From positions 1-64,000 of the forward strand of contig JACVTC010000119.1 in NCBI GenBank assembly GCA_016946835.1: a stretch of 64,000 bases of DNA, given 5' to 3'. Source of the stretch: Neocallimastix lanati (nom. inval.) (taxonomy: Eukaryota > Neocallimastigomycota > Neocallimastigomycetes > Neocallimastigales > Neocallimastigaceae). Made by a program: the position numbers and the translations under genes. A model generated the notes under the pieces. It saw only the letters and a program-made list of their open reading frames with translations. It searched no databases and had not been told where the DNA came from. Positions 49,845 to 61,901 of this stretch are shown in pieces. Position 1 is the first letter of the stretch, and each line of letters starts with the position of its first letter.

Positions 49845-50500
49845 TTTTTAGCCAAAAATCAAAAAACTAAAAATTATAATAAATTAAATAAATTAAATAA
49901 ATTAAATTTAATATATTTCCAATCTTATTTGAATATAAAAAATTAAATAATTTTATTCCAAAAAAAAAAAAAAAAAGAAATTTTAAAAAAATTTTGAAAT
50001 GTAACTCAATTCTATTAATTAAATATTTGTACTACATTATAATTAAAAATTTTTATTAAAATTACTTTATATATAATATTTTAAGATGTTATCAAATGTA
50101 AAATAATAATAAATTTTTTTATATTATTAATTTGATTATTTTGTACTTAACATTTTATTTTTTTTATTTTATTTTATTTTATTTTTTATTTTAATTTTTT
50201 TTCTTTAATTTTCTATTAATTATTTAATTTTTAATATAATTTTTTAATATTAATTAATTATACAAATTTCAAATTTCTTTCATTTTTGCATTATTAATAA
50301 TTGTAAATTATATCCAGATTAAGAATTATATTAATATTTCCATTAATCAATATTTAAATATATAATAATAATACATACATATTTCTGTAAATAAATATAT
50401 TTCAATTCATATACTGATATATTAATGATAATTTTATAAAATAATAATATAATATAATTTTTATCTCAAAAGAAATAAAAATGATAAAATGATAAAATCT
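48114..50500. other. Divergent intergenic region between genes 1 and 2
   Basis: Almost pure A/T with runs at 48276-48305 and 49799-49841. 48310-49100 is the reverse complement of the upstream region of gene 3 (about 53000-54420). No coding frame worth calling; the Phe/Ile-rich frames have no start context or motif. Confidence 0.65.
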
Positions 50501-50542
<42 letters not shown>

Positions 50543-50544
50543 AG

Positions 50545-50552
50545 TATAAATA
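50545..50552 (+). promoter_or_regulatory. TATA box of secreted gene 2
   Basis: TATAAATA, 214 bases upstream of the ATG; preceded here by a T run (50503-50535) where gene 3 has an AAT microsatellite. Confidence 0.6.
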
Positions 50553-50758
50553 TTGTTCAAAAGAACGTAAAATTATTATTCTTCACACAAATTTAAAATA
50601 AAAATCTAAATTAAAAATTAAAATAAATAAAAATCATAAATTATATAATAATATTAATAATTTAAATAGTATTATTATTTAAAAAAAAAATAAAATAAAT
50701 AAATAAAACAAAATAAATAATTATAATTTAATTTATTAAAAAAAGCATATTATTAAAA

Positions 50759-51457
50759 ATGAATTTCAAAACTTTCTGTCTCGCTGCTTTAGCTTTACTT
50801 TCTGTTGTTAATGCTGCTCCTCTTACAAACAATACTTCTTCCATTGATGATCTCAAGAAAGCCTGTAAATATGGAAATAGTGAACTCCATGTCAAAATGA
50901 ATGAAGATGATGCTATTTATGCTTGTGTTCATAAATATAATGAAAACAAACATAATAATATTGCTAGACCAGATAACTCGGTTTGCTTCTATCTTGATAA
51001 TGATGTTTATTGTATTGATAGAAGATATACTAATATCAAAGAATGTGATAAGTCAAGTAAGAACTTTGATTACAGAACTTGTTCTTATGACATTCTTTCT
51101 TTAACTAATGATGGTAGTGAAAGATATTCTTACAGATTTAGAAGTTATCCAGATAAAGAAAGAATTAGTGTTGATGCAGTTCAAGATCAAAAAGAATGTA
51201 AGGCTCGTAATGGTATTGTTCTTACTTACAATGTGATGTATCAATACATTTGTCTTTATCCAGAAACTTCTTCTCATTCTTTAAAGGATAAGCATTGTGT
51301 TGGTGTTGATGGTAAGGTTTATTGTGTCTATGAAGATAATACTATCATTACTACTTGTAATAAGCATTCAAAACAATACAATCACGATAATTGCATGAAT
51401 ATTCTTTCTGAATATTCTAAGGCTAATGGTATAACTATTAATGAAGAAAAATTTTAA
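50759..51457 (+). CDS. Secreted 12-Cys protein, copy 2
   Basis: 232 residues, same architecture as copy 1. It differs from copy 1 at only five sites: L8 in the signal peptide, S100, S124, V190 and I227. All 12 cysteines are kept. The ATG is preceded by tattattaaaa as in the other copies. The single exon is closely conserved while flanks carry many indels, suggesting selection or gene conversion. Confidence 0.88.
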   Translation: MNFKTFCLAALALLSVVNAAPLTNNTSSIDDLKKACKYGNSELHVKMNEDDAIYACVHKYNENKHNNIARPDNSVCFYLDNDVYCIDRRYTNIKECDKSSKNFDYRTCSYDILSLTNDGSERYSYRFRSYPDKERISVDAVQDQKECKARNGIVLTYNVMYQYICLYPETSSHSLKDKHCVGVDGKVYCVYEDNTIITTCNKHSKQYNHDNCMNILSEYSKANGITINEEKF

Positions 51458-52600
51458 ATTTATATAAAATGGAAATATGATTAATTAATAATAAAATTTA
51501 AACCATTATTATATATAAAAGATATAAAAATTTTTATTAATAGTTTGAGATTACCAAAAAGTTTTATATAGAGTATAATTAGAAGAATATTATTAAATAA
51601 TAAATATTTTATTAAATATATTAATTATTATTTAATCAATCTTCGAATTATAAAAAATCATTTTATATGCTAATACAAAAATTAATATTATTAAATAATT
51701 TATGAAGTCATAATAAATAAAAATAAAAATTAAAAAAATTAAAAATTATTATATAATAAAAATAAAAAAAAAGGAAAGGAAAGATAAAATAAATCAAATA
51801 TTAACACAAATTTAAATTAAAATTAAAAAATAAATATACATAAAAAGAAATAATTAATAAAAAAAGTAATAATAAAAATAATTTATTTAATAAAATGATA
51901 AAAAATTAACTTATTTAATAAAAAAATTAAAAAATAAAAATAGAATAAAATAATAATTAAAATAAAATAAAATAAAATAAAAAATAAAATAAAATAAAAA
52001 ATAAAATAAAATAAAATAGAGTATAAAATAATAGTAAAAAATTAATAACAAAAAATAAATTAAAATAAAATTAAATTAAATAAAATAAATAAAATTAAAT
52101 AAAAAATTAGAAAAAATTAGAAAAAATGAAACAAAAAATATATATTATTTGCTTTACATTATTGTTTTTTAAATTGCTAGTGTTTATAAATAATTCTAAT
52201 ATTATTATTAATAGTTGTGTATATTATTGTATTAATATTTTTTGGAAGAAATAAACAATTTTTTTTTTTAAGTTTACTGAACTTTGTAAATAAAATTTAT
52301 TGAGAATAAAAAAGTAAAAAATTATTTAATAAGTTTTATTAAAACGAGTCACACTTTATAAAAAAAAAAATATTATAATATTAAATTCATATCTATATTT
52401 TTATTTTTAAAAATATTCAATATTATTTAGAGAACATTGTGAATCAGAGCAACAAATAAATATATTCTATTTATTTTTATTTTTATTTTCAATAAGAAAA
52501 TACAATATAGAAAAAAAATATTTTAAAGATATAAATATTATATATATTGTAATATGTATATTAAATATTGTTATATTTATTTATTTATTTTTCTTTTTCT
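51458..52600. other. 3' flank of gene 2, duplicated after gene 3
   Basis: Matches 55620-56640 over about 1.1 kb with indels, including gtttgagattaccaaaaag and gaacattgtgaatcagagc. A non-coding part of the duplicated unit; no gene seen. Confidence 0.7.
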
Positions 52601-52624
52601 TATAACACTAATACTGAAATTATT

Positions 52625-52702
52625 ATGAGTAATAATGAACGAAGTGTTATCATCGATGAACGGGAAAAGTTAGAAACTATTGCTTCTAACACACTTTTAT
52701 AA
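52625..52702 (+). other. Short ORF, possible gene fragment (25 aa)
   Basis: Reads MSNNERSVIIDEREKLETIA and five more residues to a TAA. It is richer in G/C than the surroundings and hydrophilic, unlike chance frames here. Absent from the matching flank after gene 3. Could be an exon or transposon scrap; not recognised. Confidence 0.2.
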
Positions 52703-52859
52703 TTATAATATATAATATTTCAATTCATATATTTTATTTTTTTTTCATTTAAATCATATAATTATTATAAATTAAATAAAGATATTCTCTAAGTCTATAA
52801 AAAAATACAATATAGAAAAAAAAATTTTTAAAAATATAACTATTATATATATATTTAAT

Positions 52860-52921
52860 AGTAAATACTAATATGTTAAAAAATATTAAATAAAGATTAA
52901 AATTCGCAATAATTGCGGCTA

Positions 52922-52952
<31 letters not shown>

Positions 52953-53655
52953 AAGTCTATAAAAAAAAACAATATAGGAGAAAAATAATTTTAAAAATAT
53001 AACTATTATATATATTTAATAGTAAATATTAATATGTTAAAAAATATATAATTTTTATATTTTGTAATAATGATTTAATACATTGATTTTCTTTATTTTA
53101 AACAAATAAATAAATTAAGAAGCATGAATATTTGTTAAAATAATTTAATAATATCATTTATATATATATATATAAAAAACTGAATTTAGATGTGGATTTT
53201 AGATTTAATTAATTTTAATTTTAATTTTAATTTCATAATGTTATTATATTTATTTTTATATAACATAAAAATATCATGAAAAATACAGAAATATTTTTAA
53301 AATATTTTTAAATAATAAGAATAAATAATAAAAAAAAAATTTTTTTTCTATAAAAATATGAAATTTTTTTTTTTTATATATATAATTAATTTTGTAATCG
53401 AAATTTTAAATTATTTTAATTTCGATAATATATTATATTGAATAAATAATAAAAATAAAAATATATAATCCATATTAAATAAATTAGAAATTAATTATAC
53501 ATTTTATATTTAATTATAAAAAAAGGTTAAATATAAAATTTGTACATGTAACATTTTTTAATATTTTGTACTACGTTAAAATCTTAAAATAATAATAATT
53601 ATTTTTTTTTTTAATTATTTTATTTTTTGTTTTTTTTGTTTTCTTTTCTTCATTC

Positions 53656-53687
<32 letters not shown>

Positions 53688-54540
53688 CATTAATAAAATT
53701 AAATATTTATTTTTAATATAATAAAATTCAAAATGTTTAATAGCATTAAGTTTATATTATAATAAATACTCCTCAATAATAAGTTTAAATAAATTAAATA
53801 TTATTTCTAATTAATATTTATTTTATTTATATCAAAGTAGTGACTTGTTTTTAAAAAAATATTATTTTTTGAAATAAATATTATTATAGTAAAATGGAAC
53901 TTAAAAGATAATTATAATTTTATATGCATAAAAATAAATCAATAAATAAAATAATCATCAATTTAGTTGTAATCTTTGATATTTATTTTGTTAAATAATG
54001 TAATAAAAATTCAAATTCTAATAAAAAAAAATATTTTGGATTAATTTTATAAAAAAATAAATACTTTATTAAAATTAAAATATACATTATTTATATATAT
54101 TATTTATATATTGTTTTTGGAGGTAATATAATAAAAATTTATAATTTTATATATATTTTAATACATTTAAATTTCAAAATAATTTATTATTAATTTAAAT
54201 ACAGAAATCTTCTTAAACAATTTGGAAAAACTTTTTTTCTGTATTTTTAAAAAATTTTTAAATATAAATTTATTATATAATAAGGTTTATTATATAATCA
54301 ATAATCTTAAATAATAATAATAATAATTATATATTTTTTTTGTTCCTTTTTTTTATATTAAGTATATATAATATAAATCTATTGATATTTCATATAATTA
54401 ATGGGGATAAAAAAAAAAAAAAAGTTTAAAATAATATATAATTAAATAATATACAATTGATTATTAATTAAATAATCGTAGATAATAGATATCTATTACG
54501 ATAATACATTTTTATTTTATTATTTTTGAATCAATCTGTT
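52860..54540. other. 5' flank of gene 3
   Basis: Homologous to the inverted upstream region of gene 1 and to 57300-58090. Poly-A at 52923-52949. No gene seen. Confidence 0.65.
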
Positions 54541-54543
54541 ATT

Positions 54544-54694
<151 letters not shown>

Positions 54695-54695
54695 G

Positions 54696-54703
54696 TATAA
54701 ATA
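54696..54703 (+). promoter_or_regulatory. TATA box of secreted gene 3
   Basis: TATAAATA, 225 bases upstream of the ATG, in the block shared with genes 1 and 2. Confidence 0.6.
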
Positions 54704-54920
54704 TTGTTCAAAATAACGACAATTTATTATTCTTCACACAAATTTAAAATAAAAATCTAAATTAAAAAATAAAATAAATAAAAATCATAAATTATATAAT
54801 AATATTAATAATTTAAATATTATTATTATTTAAGAAAAATAAAATAAATAAATATATAATAAATAAATAAAATAAATAATTATAATTTAATTTATTAAAA
54901 AAAAAAGCATATTATTAAAA

Positions 54921-55619
54921 ATGAATTTCAAAACTTTCTGTTTCGCTGCTTTAGCTTTACTTTCTGTTGTTAATAATGCTCCTCTTACAAATAATACTTC
55001 TTCCATTGATGATCTCAAGAAAGCCTGTAAATATGGAAATAGTGAACTCCATGTCAAAATGAATGAAGATGATGCTATTTATGCTTGTGTTCATAAATAT
55101 AATGAAAACAAACATAATAATATTGCTAGACCAGATAATTCGGTTTGTTTCTATCTTGATAATGATGTTTACTGTGTTGATAGAAGATATACTAATATCA
55201 AAGAATGTGATAAGTCAAGTAAGAACTTTGATTACAGAACTTGTTCTTATGACATTCTTTCTTTAACTAATGATGGTAGTGAAAGATATACTTACAGATT
55301 TAGAAGTTATCCAGATAAAGAAAGAATTAGTGTTGATGCAGTTCAAGATCAAAAAGAATGTAAGGCTCGTAATGGTATTGTTCTTACTTACAATGTAATG
55401 TATCAATACATTTGTCTTTATCCAGAAACCTCTTCTCATTCTTTAAAGGATAAGCATTGTGTTGGTGTTGATGGTAAGGTTTATTGTGTCTATGAAGATA
55501 ATACTATCATTACTACTTGTAATAAGCATTCAAAACAATACAATCACGATAATTGCATGAATATTCTTTCTGAATATTCTAAGGCTAATGGTGTAACTGT
55601 TAATGAAGAAAAATTTTAA
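54921..55619 (+). CDS. Secreted 12-Cys protein, copy 3
   Basis: 232 residues, all 12 cysteines kept. Relative to copy 1: N19 for A in the signal peptide (VVNNAP), V86, S100, V190 and V225. N19 is two residues from the likely cleavage point and could shift it slightly. Same orientation as copy 2, about 3.5 kb downstream. No intron. Confidence 0.88.
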   Translation: MNFKTFCFAALALLSVVNNAPLTNNTSSIDDLKKACKYGNSELHVKMNEDDAIYACVHKYNENKHNNIARPDNSVCFYLDNDVYCVDRRYTNIKECDKSSKNFDYRTCSYDILSLTNDGSERYTYRFRSYPDKERISVDAVQDQKECKARNGIVLTYNVMYQYICLYPETSSHSLKDKHCVGVDGKVYCVYEDNTIITTCNKHSKQYNHDNCMNILSEYSKANGVTVNEEKF

Positions 55620-56929
55620 ATTTATATAATATGGAAATATGATTAATTAATAATAAAATTTAAACCATTATTATATATATAAGATATAAAAAATTCTTAT
55701 TAATAGTTTGAGATTACCAAAAAGTTTTATATAGAGTATAATTAGAAGAATATTATTAAATAATAAATATTTTATTAAATATATTAATTATTATTTAATC
55801 AATCTTCGAATTATAAAAAATCATTTTATATGCTAATACAAAAATTAATATTATTAAATAATTTATGAAGTCATAATAAATGAAAATAAAAATAAAACAA
55901 ATCAAAAATTATTATATAATAATAAAAAAGAAAAGAAAAAAAAATTAAATAAAAATATTAACATAAAATAAAATTAAAATTAAATAATTAATATAAAATA
56001 AAAAGAAATAACTAATAAAAAAAAATAAAATTAACTTATATAATAAAATAATAAAAAATAAAAATAGAATAAAAATAATAATTAAAAATTAAAAAAAAAA
56101 AATAAAAATAAATTAAATAAATAAAATAAATAAAATAAAATAGAGTAAAAAATTAATAACAAAAATGAAATAAAAATTTGAAAAATTAAAACTAAAACAA
56201 AAGATATATATTATTATCTTTATGTTATTGTTTTTTAAATTGCTAGTGTTTATAAATAATAATTTTATTATTATATTATTATTAATTGTGTATATTACTG
56301 TAATATTTTTGTGGAAGAAATAGACAAATGTTTTTGTGTTTACTGAACTTTGTAAATAAAATTTATTGAGAATAAAAAATATTTAATAAGTTTTATTAAA
56401 ACGAGTCATACTTTATAAAAAAATATATATATATATTATAATATTAAATCCATATCTACATTTTTATTTTTAAAAATATTTAATATTATTTAGAGAACAT
56501 TGTGAATCAGAGCAACAAATTTAATATATTCTATTTATTTTTATTTTTATTTTCAATAAGAAAATACATTATAGAATTAAAATATTTTAAAAAATATAAA
56601 TATTAAATATATTATAATATATATTAAATATTATTATATTTATTTATTTATTTTTCTTTTTGATTTAATTATTTATTTATCTAAATCATTTTTCCATTAA
56701 ATTAATATTAATGGAATGAAATATTTTTTTCTTATAATTATTTTATTATTATCTTACATTATATTATTTTGTATTTATTCAGGATACGTAATTTTCTTTT
56801 CTTTTTTTTTAAAAAAAAAGAAAAAAAATTTTCTATAAAATTTTTAAAAATAAATTATATTAAATAAAATTAAATTTAATTCATAATTATTTTTAAAATT
56901 TTTTAATTAATAATTTACATTATTTTAAA

Positions 56930-56960
<31 letters not shown>

Positions 56961-57026
56961 ATTAGTAGTAGTAGTTTTTGTAGAAGTAGTAAATTATTTT
57001 ATTATATATATAATATATTTTACTTA

Positions 57027-57057
<31 letters not shown>

Positions 57058-57299
57058 TTTGGTTTTGTTTTTTGATTATTTGATTGTTTGTTTTTTCAAA
57101 AATTAATATTCATAATTCGTATATCTTCATATAAAATACGTTAATTTTTTTAATATTTTATAATTAATTAATAAAATTTATGTATTGTTTATAATCAGTA
57201 GTTTCTTTTATATCTTTCTTTTATTATTAATAGCTATTAGTCATAGAAAGAAAATTTTAATAATCCATATAAATAAATTAAATATTAAATATACTTTTT
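55620..57299. other. 3' flank of gene 3 and AT-rich spacer
   Basis: To about 56640 it matches the 3' flank of gene 2. Then AT-rich DNA with a TTA/TAG microsatellite near 56935-56975. No gene seen. Confidence 0.65.
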
Positions 57300-58090
57300 T
57301 CCTTAATATATAAAAAAAGTTTTAATATTATATTTATATATGTAACAATGACATTAAAAATCATTATAAATCAATTATCGAATTTTTTTTTTTTTGTTTT
57401 TTTTATTATTTATTAATTTATACAAAAAATATTAATTTAATAATTATTTTTTATATTCAAAATAATTAATAGTATTAAATTAATATTCTAATAAATATTT
57501 CTTATTAATAAATTATTTCAAGTTAAATATTATTTCTAATTAATATCTCAAATTAGTGAACTATTTTTATTTCTCTAACAAATTATTTTTCGAAAATAAA
57601 TATTATTAAAGTGAAATCGAACATTAGAAAACAATTATAACTTTGCATAAAAAAAAAATAAAATAAAATAAAATAAAAAAACATATTTAGTTGCATTTGT
57701 ATTGTATTAAATAATGTAAAAGAAATCTGAATACAAGTATAAAAAAAATTTCATTGGAAAGATTTTTAAAAGTTAAATATCTTGATAAATTTAAAATATA
57801 GATTCTTTTTTTTTTTTTTTTTTTTTTTTTGTTTGTTTGTTTGTTTGTTTTGTTTTTGAAATCAATATAATAAAAATTCAAAAATTTTCTTTAAAATACA
57901 AAAGTTCTAATAAGCATTTTAGAAAAAATTTTTTCTGTAAAATTTTTAAATATATATAATTTATTATATAATAAAGTGGATCATATAATCCATAATCTTA
58001 AATATAATAATAATTTATATATATATATATATATATAATTTTTTTTTTTCTTTATATTAAAAAAATATATATTAATTTATGACAAAATAT
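57300..58090. repeat. Fourth copy of the secreted-gene 5' flank, gene absent
   Basis: Aligns by eye with 53500-54350: shared words include ttaaatattatttctaattaatat, then cataaaaa and the attatataataa block in the same order. The homology stops near 58090 before the TATA block, and the copia relic follows. Confidence 0.55.
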
Positions 58091-58199
58091 TGTTAAAGTA
58101 AACATTTTACTTTTTACTAAGATTTTTTTTTTTATTTATTTAAAAAGACTTATTTTTTAATAATACATGATTTAATATGTTTAATATTTATCAATTTAC

Positions 58200-59485
58200 A
58201 TTCAATGGATCTTGTTGTTTTTGACATCCAAGTGATTGGTCCTGAGGCTAAGAAAGAAGATATTTCCTGAGGCTAAGATTTATTTGCTATTTGATAGATT
58301 TCTAGCAAAATCGGAATCTGTATAACCAACTAATTTTCCAATAATTTTATACAAAATATATAATACTTTTTTAGTTTGATTTGAATATTTAAGAACATTA
58401 ACTACCATGTTCTAATCTGACGTTGTTGGATTTGAATTTTTTTTCTCAATACTTTAATAATGAAGAAGGATACATCAGAGCATGTTGATTTAGATATGTG
58501 CATTAAAAGACCAACTGCGCTCTGGTAGGTAGTCTAATCAAATGGAGTTTTGTTAAGTAATTAATTAATTAAATTTTACATCATCACTCGTACATGGAGT
58601 AGAAGCTTTTTTTTTTTTTTTTGATTTTCTTTAATAATATTATATTTCTTTAAAACATTTTCAAAGTAATTTTCTTGGGAAAATGTATATCTTAATTTAT
58701 TTTTTTCTAGTATTTAAACCTAAAATGTGATTGATCATCTTTGCATTTAGATATCTTAATAATATTAATAATTTTAGTAATTTTAGACATTTCTTTTTTC
58801 ATACTACTTGTGATTAACATGTCATCTACATACAATTATACATATTACATTATTTTTTATTGTCTCATCTAACGAATAAGCACTGTTCACTTTCTAATGG
58901 ATATAGTCCTTTTACAATTAAAAATTTACTAATTATTTGATTCCATTCGCGACCAGTCAGCTTTCTAACCGTATGATAGCCTATTTAACTTACAGTAACC
59001 TTTGTCATAATCTTCATGGCTTTCAAGTAAATTCATATGAATATCATTGTGTAATTCGGCATTGAGGTATGCACCTTTCATATCTAATATTTTTTTTTTG
59101 GATACTCCAATTGAATAAAGAAGTAATAGCAATGATCATTCTTAAAATTTCAACTGGTATTGTTGGAGAAAAAGTTAAATCGTAATCTACATCTTCTTTT
59201 GATTATATACTTTTATGACGAGTCTTACTTTTTTACTTTTCCAAATTATTATTATCATTATATTTTTTTAATTGAATATCCATCCTGGGCTTAACGGTTT
59301 AATTCTTTCTGGAAGTGTGGAGATAAAACGTCATTGTATTGATTTCTTTTTAGTTCTGGAGTTCTACAACCTTCGTAGGCAACAGCTTCAAAATAATTCT
59401 TTGGACTATCATTTATAATATAAGATTTCCTTTATTTTGCGAACTCTATATTTATTGTTCTCACATGGCATACCAGGTCCTTTAA
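58200..59485 (-). pseudogene. Ty1/copia RT-RNase H relic
   Basis: Decayed minus-strand coding remnants in the right order for a copia Pol. Near 59340-59420: NDSPKNYFEAVAYEGC (EPKTYKEA-like entry). 59040-59200: DVDYDLTFSPTIP and KGAYLNAELHNDIHM, typical of copia RT. 58805-58835: LYVDDML, the catalytic box. About 58465-58545: YQSAVGLLMHIS, start of RNase H. 58205-58320: VGYTDSDFARNLSNSK and ASGPITWMSK, end of RNase H. Broken by many stops and shifts; no LTRs seen. Unrelated to the Ty3-type elements here. Confidence 0.85.
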
Positions 59486-59505
59486 CTTTAATTATTATTT
59501 TTGTT

Positions 59506-59680
59506 TATTGCTATTATTATTATTATTATTATTAATTATTAATTATTAATTATTAATTATTATTATTATTATTATTAATTATTATTATTAATTATTATTA
59601 TTATTATTAATTATTATTATTATTAATTATTATTATTTTTGTTTATTGCTATTATTATTATTATTATTATTATATTTTTT
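59506..59680. repeat. ATT/AATT microsatellite
   Basis: Compound (ATT)n and (TAATTAT)n runs with two copies of ttttgtttattgctatta about 130 bases apart. Confidence 0.9.
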
Positions 59681-59816
59681 GTATTATTAAGTTTTCACAA
59701 CAATTTTTAATAAAAAATAAAAAAAAAAAAAAATTACAAAGATTTTTTTATTTATTGTTTAAAATTTAATAAAAAAAATGTACAAAAAATTTTTTTATTT
59801 TATTATTTAAAATTTA

Positions 59817-59854
<38 letters not shown>

Positions 59855-60082
59855 GGTCATCAAAATATTTTTGATATTGAAATAGAATTTGATACAATAA
59901 CTTTATTTAAATCATCATGGCATTAATAATAATAATAATAACCTAAATACTTTTAATTATTCTTTAGGAAAAAGCTGCCTATGATAATTATTCAAAGAGC
60001 GGATTATTTAGAAATATAATTTATTCGGAAAATAAATATTTATTATTAAAAAAAAAAAAATTTTAAAATAAATATGTATATT

Positions 60083-60143
60083 AAGTTTTTATTCTTCATA
60101 TATAGGATAATAAATTATCCTATTTATGACAAATAGAAACTTT
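60083..60143. repeat. Nested hairpin repeat, copy A
   Basis: Inner arms ATAGGATAAT/ATTATCCTAT are perfect; outer arms AAGTTTTTATT/AATAGAAACTT carry a mismatch. Confidence 0.7.
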
Positions 60144-60581
60144 ATAATTTAAATCTTAACTTAATAAATATTTAAAAATTTCATATAATTTTTTTTTTTT
60201 TTTTTTAAATCTTTTATAGATTTGTATTTTTATTAGCAATGAAGACAATAAAAACTACTATTATAATTTAATAATATTTTTAATTTTTAATTAAATAAGT
60301 ATAGTTATTTTACTTATTGATTGTCCTCCAATAATTAAAAGTCATTGCTTAATTATTTATATATATGTATATTTATATTTATAAAAATATATATATATAT
60401 ATATTTTTAAAATTTTTAATTTTAAAAATTCTACTGTTTTCTTTAGATTATATATTTTTATAATTAATAAAAATTTATACCGAAATACTATATATATTAT
60501 ATATACATAAATTTCATATGAATACAAAAAAGTATAAATATTTATAATTATAAAAAAAAAAATTAACAAATATATGTATAT

Positions 60582-60642
60582 AAGTTTTTATTCTTCATAT
60601 ATAGGATAATAAATTATCCTATTTATGAAAAATAAAAACTTT
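60582..60642. repeat. Nested hairpin repeat, copy B
   Basis: Inner arms ATAGGATAAT/ATTATCCTAT and outer arms AAGTTTTTATT/AATAAAAACTT are both perfect; 499 bases from copy A. Confidence 0.72.
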
Positions 60643-61664
60643 ATAACTTAAATATTATAAAATATATATATATAATTAAATAATCGCTTTTAATTATTGA
60701 ACTATATTTATTTATTTACTTAAAATTATAAATATTATAAAATTATAATAGTTTTTATTGTCTTAATGTTATATATATATATATATATTTCTATTATTTT
60801 ATTTTATTTTATTTTATTTTATTTTTTTATAAATATTTAAATTTAAAAATTCAACTTTTTTCTTTAAATTATATTTTTATAATTAATAAAATTATAGAGA
60901 ATAATTATCTTAAAAAATTCATTCTGAAATATTATCCATTAGATATTTTATATATATATTAAAATTTTAATAATTTTTTATAAAAATTAAGTATATATAC
61001 AATATTTTATCTTTCTATATAAATATATATTATAGATATACCTATATAAAAATTTCAGTATAATTTTTACTGTGAATTATTATAATGTTCATAATGTATT
61101 AATGTATTATAATTAGTTTTGATTGATTTAAAATATATATATAAAATAAAAAAAAAAAAAAATAAAAATATGATTTATACACCAAAAGTTTTTCAACATA
61201 GATTTTAAATTTTAATATGTCATATAATTCAAATACTATACAAGAATACAAGAATATATTTCTGAAATTTATATTTTCTTGAATAATTTTTTTTTTCCAG
61301 ATTAATATATATATAATTTTCTTTTCTATTTATATGCAATTTTTATATGTCATAAATTATACTTTTCTATTTTTTTATATATAATATTTATAATATTTTC
61401 TTTTAATATTATTATCATTTAATTTTTTTTTTTTTTTTTAACAAAAAGAAAATATAAAAATATATATAATTTTATAAATATTTTTTAGATAATTTTTTAT
61501 TTGATCAAAATTAAAAATTAAAAAAAAAAAAAAAAAAACATTATCATTACTATTATTGCTATTACTGTTAGTATTATGCAATAAAATAAAAATAAGAATT
61601 ACATTTCAAATCCTATTACTATTATATTAATATTATTAAACAATTTCATAATTTAAAAAAAAAA

Positions 61665-61865
61665 ATGATTTTACAAATTATTATTTTGGTATTACTTCTA
61701 TCAAAACTAAGTATATTTTATAATATATATATTATTACCTAAATACAATCATTTGTAACACATATAGCACTATAATTTAATAATAGAATTAATAATTAAA
61801 TTCAATTAAAAAAATTATACATATATATATCCAAAATAATTAAAAAATATATATATATTAAAAAT

Positions 61866-61901
<36 letters not shown>

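Larger units (their letters stand above)
59700..61664. other. AT-rich spacer upstream of the receptor gene
   Basis: No coding frame supported. Poly-A at 59821-59850; a roughly 0.45-kb degenerate direct duplication at about 60060-60960 holding a 61-nt nested hairpin in each half. The receptor promoter should lie in 61200-61660, but TATA-like words are too common here to choose one. Confidence 0.6.

Noticed and set aside
60357-60569. Minus-strand 70-residue Ile/Tyr frame
   Set aside because: AT-rich chance ORF inside the duplicated hairpin region.
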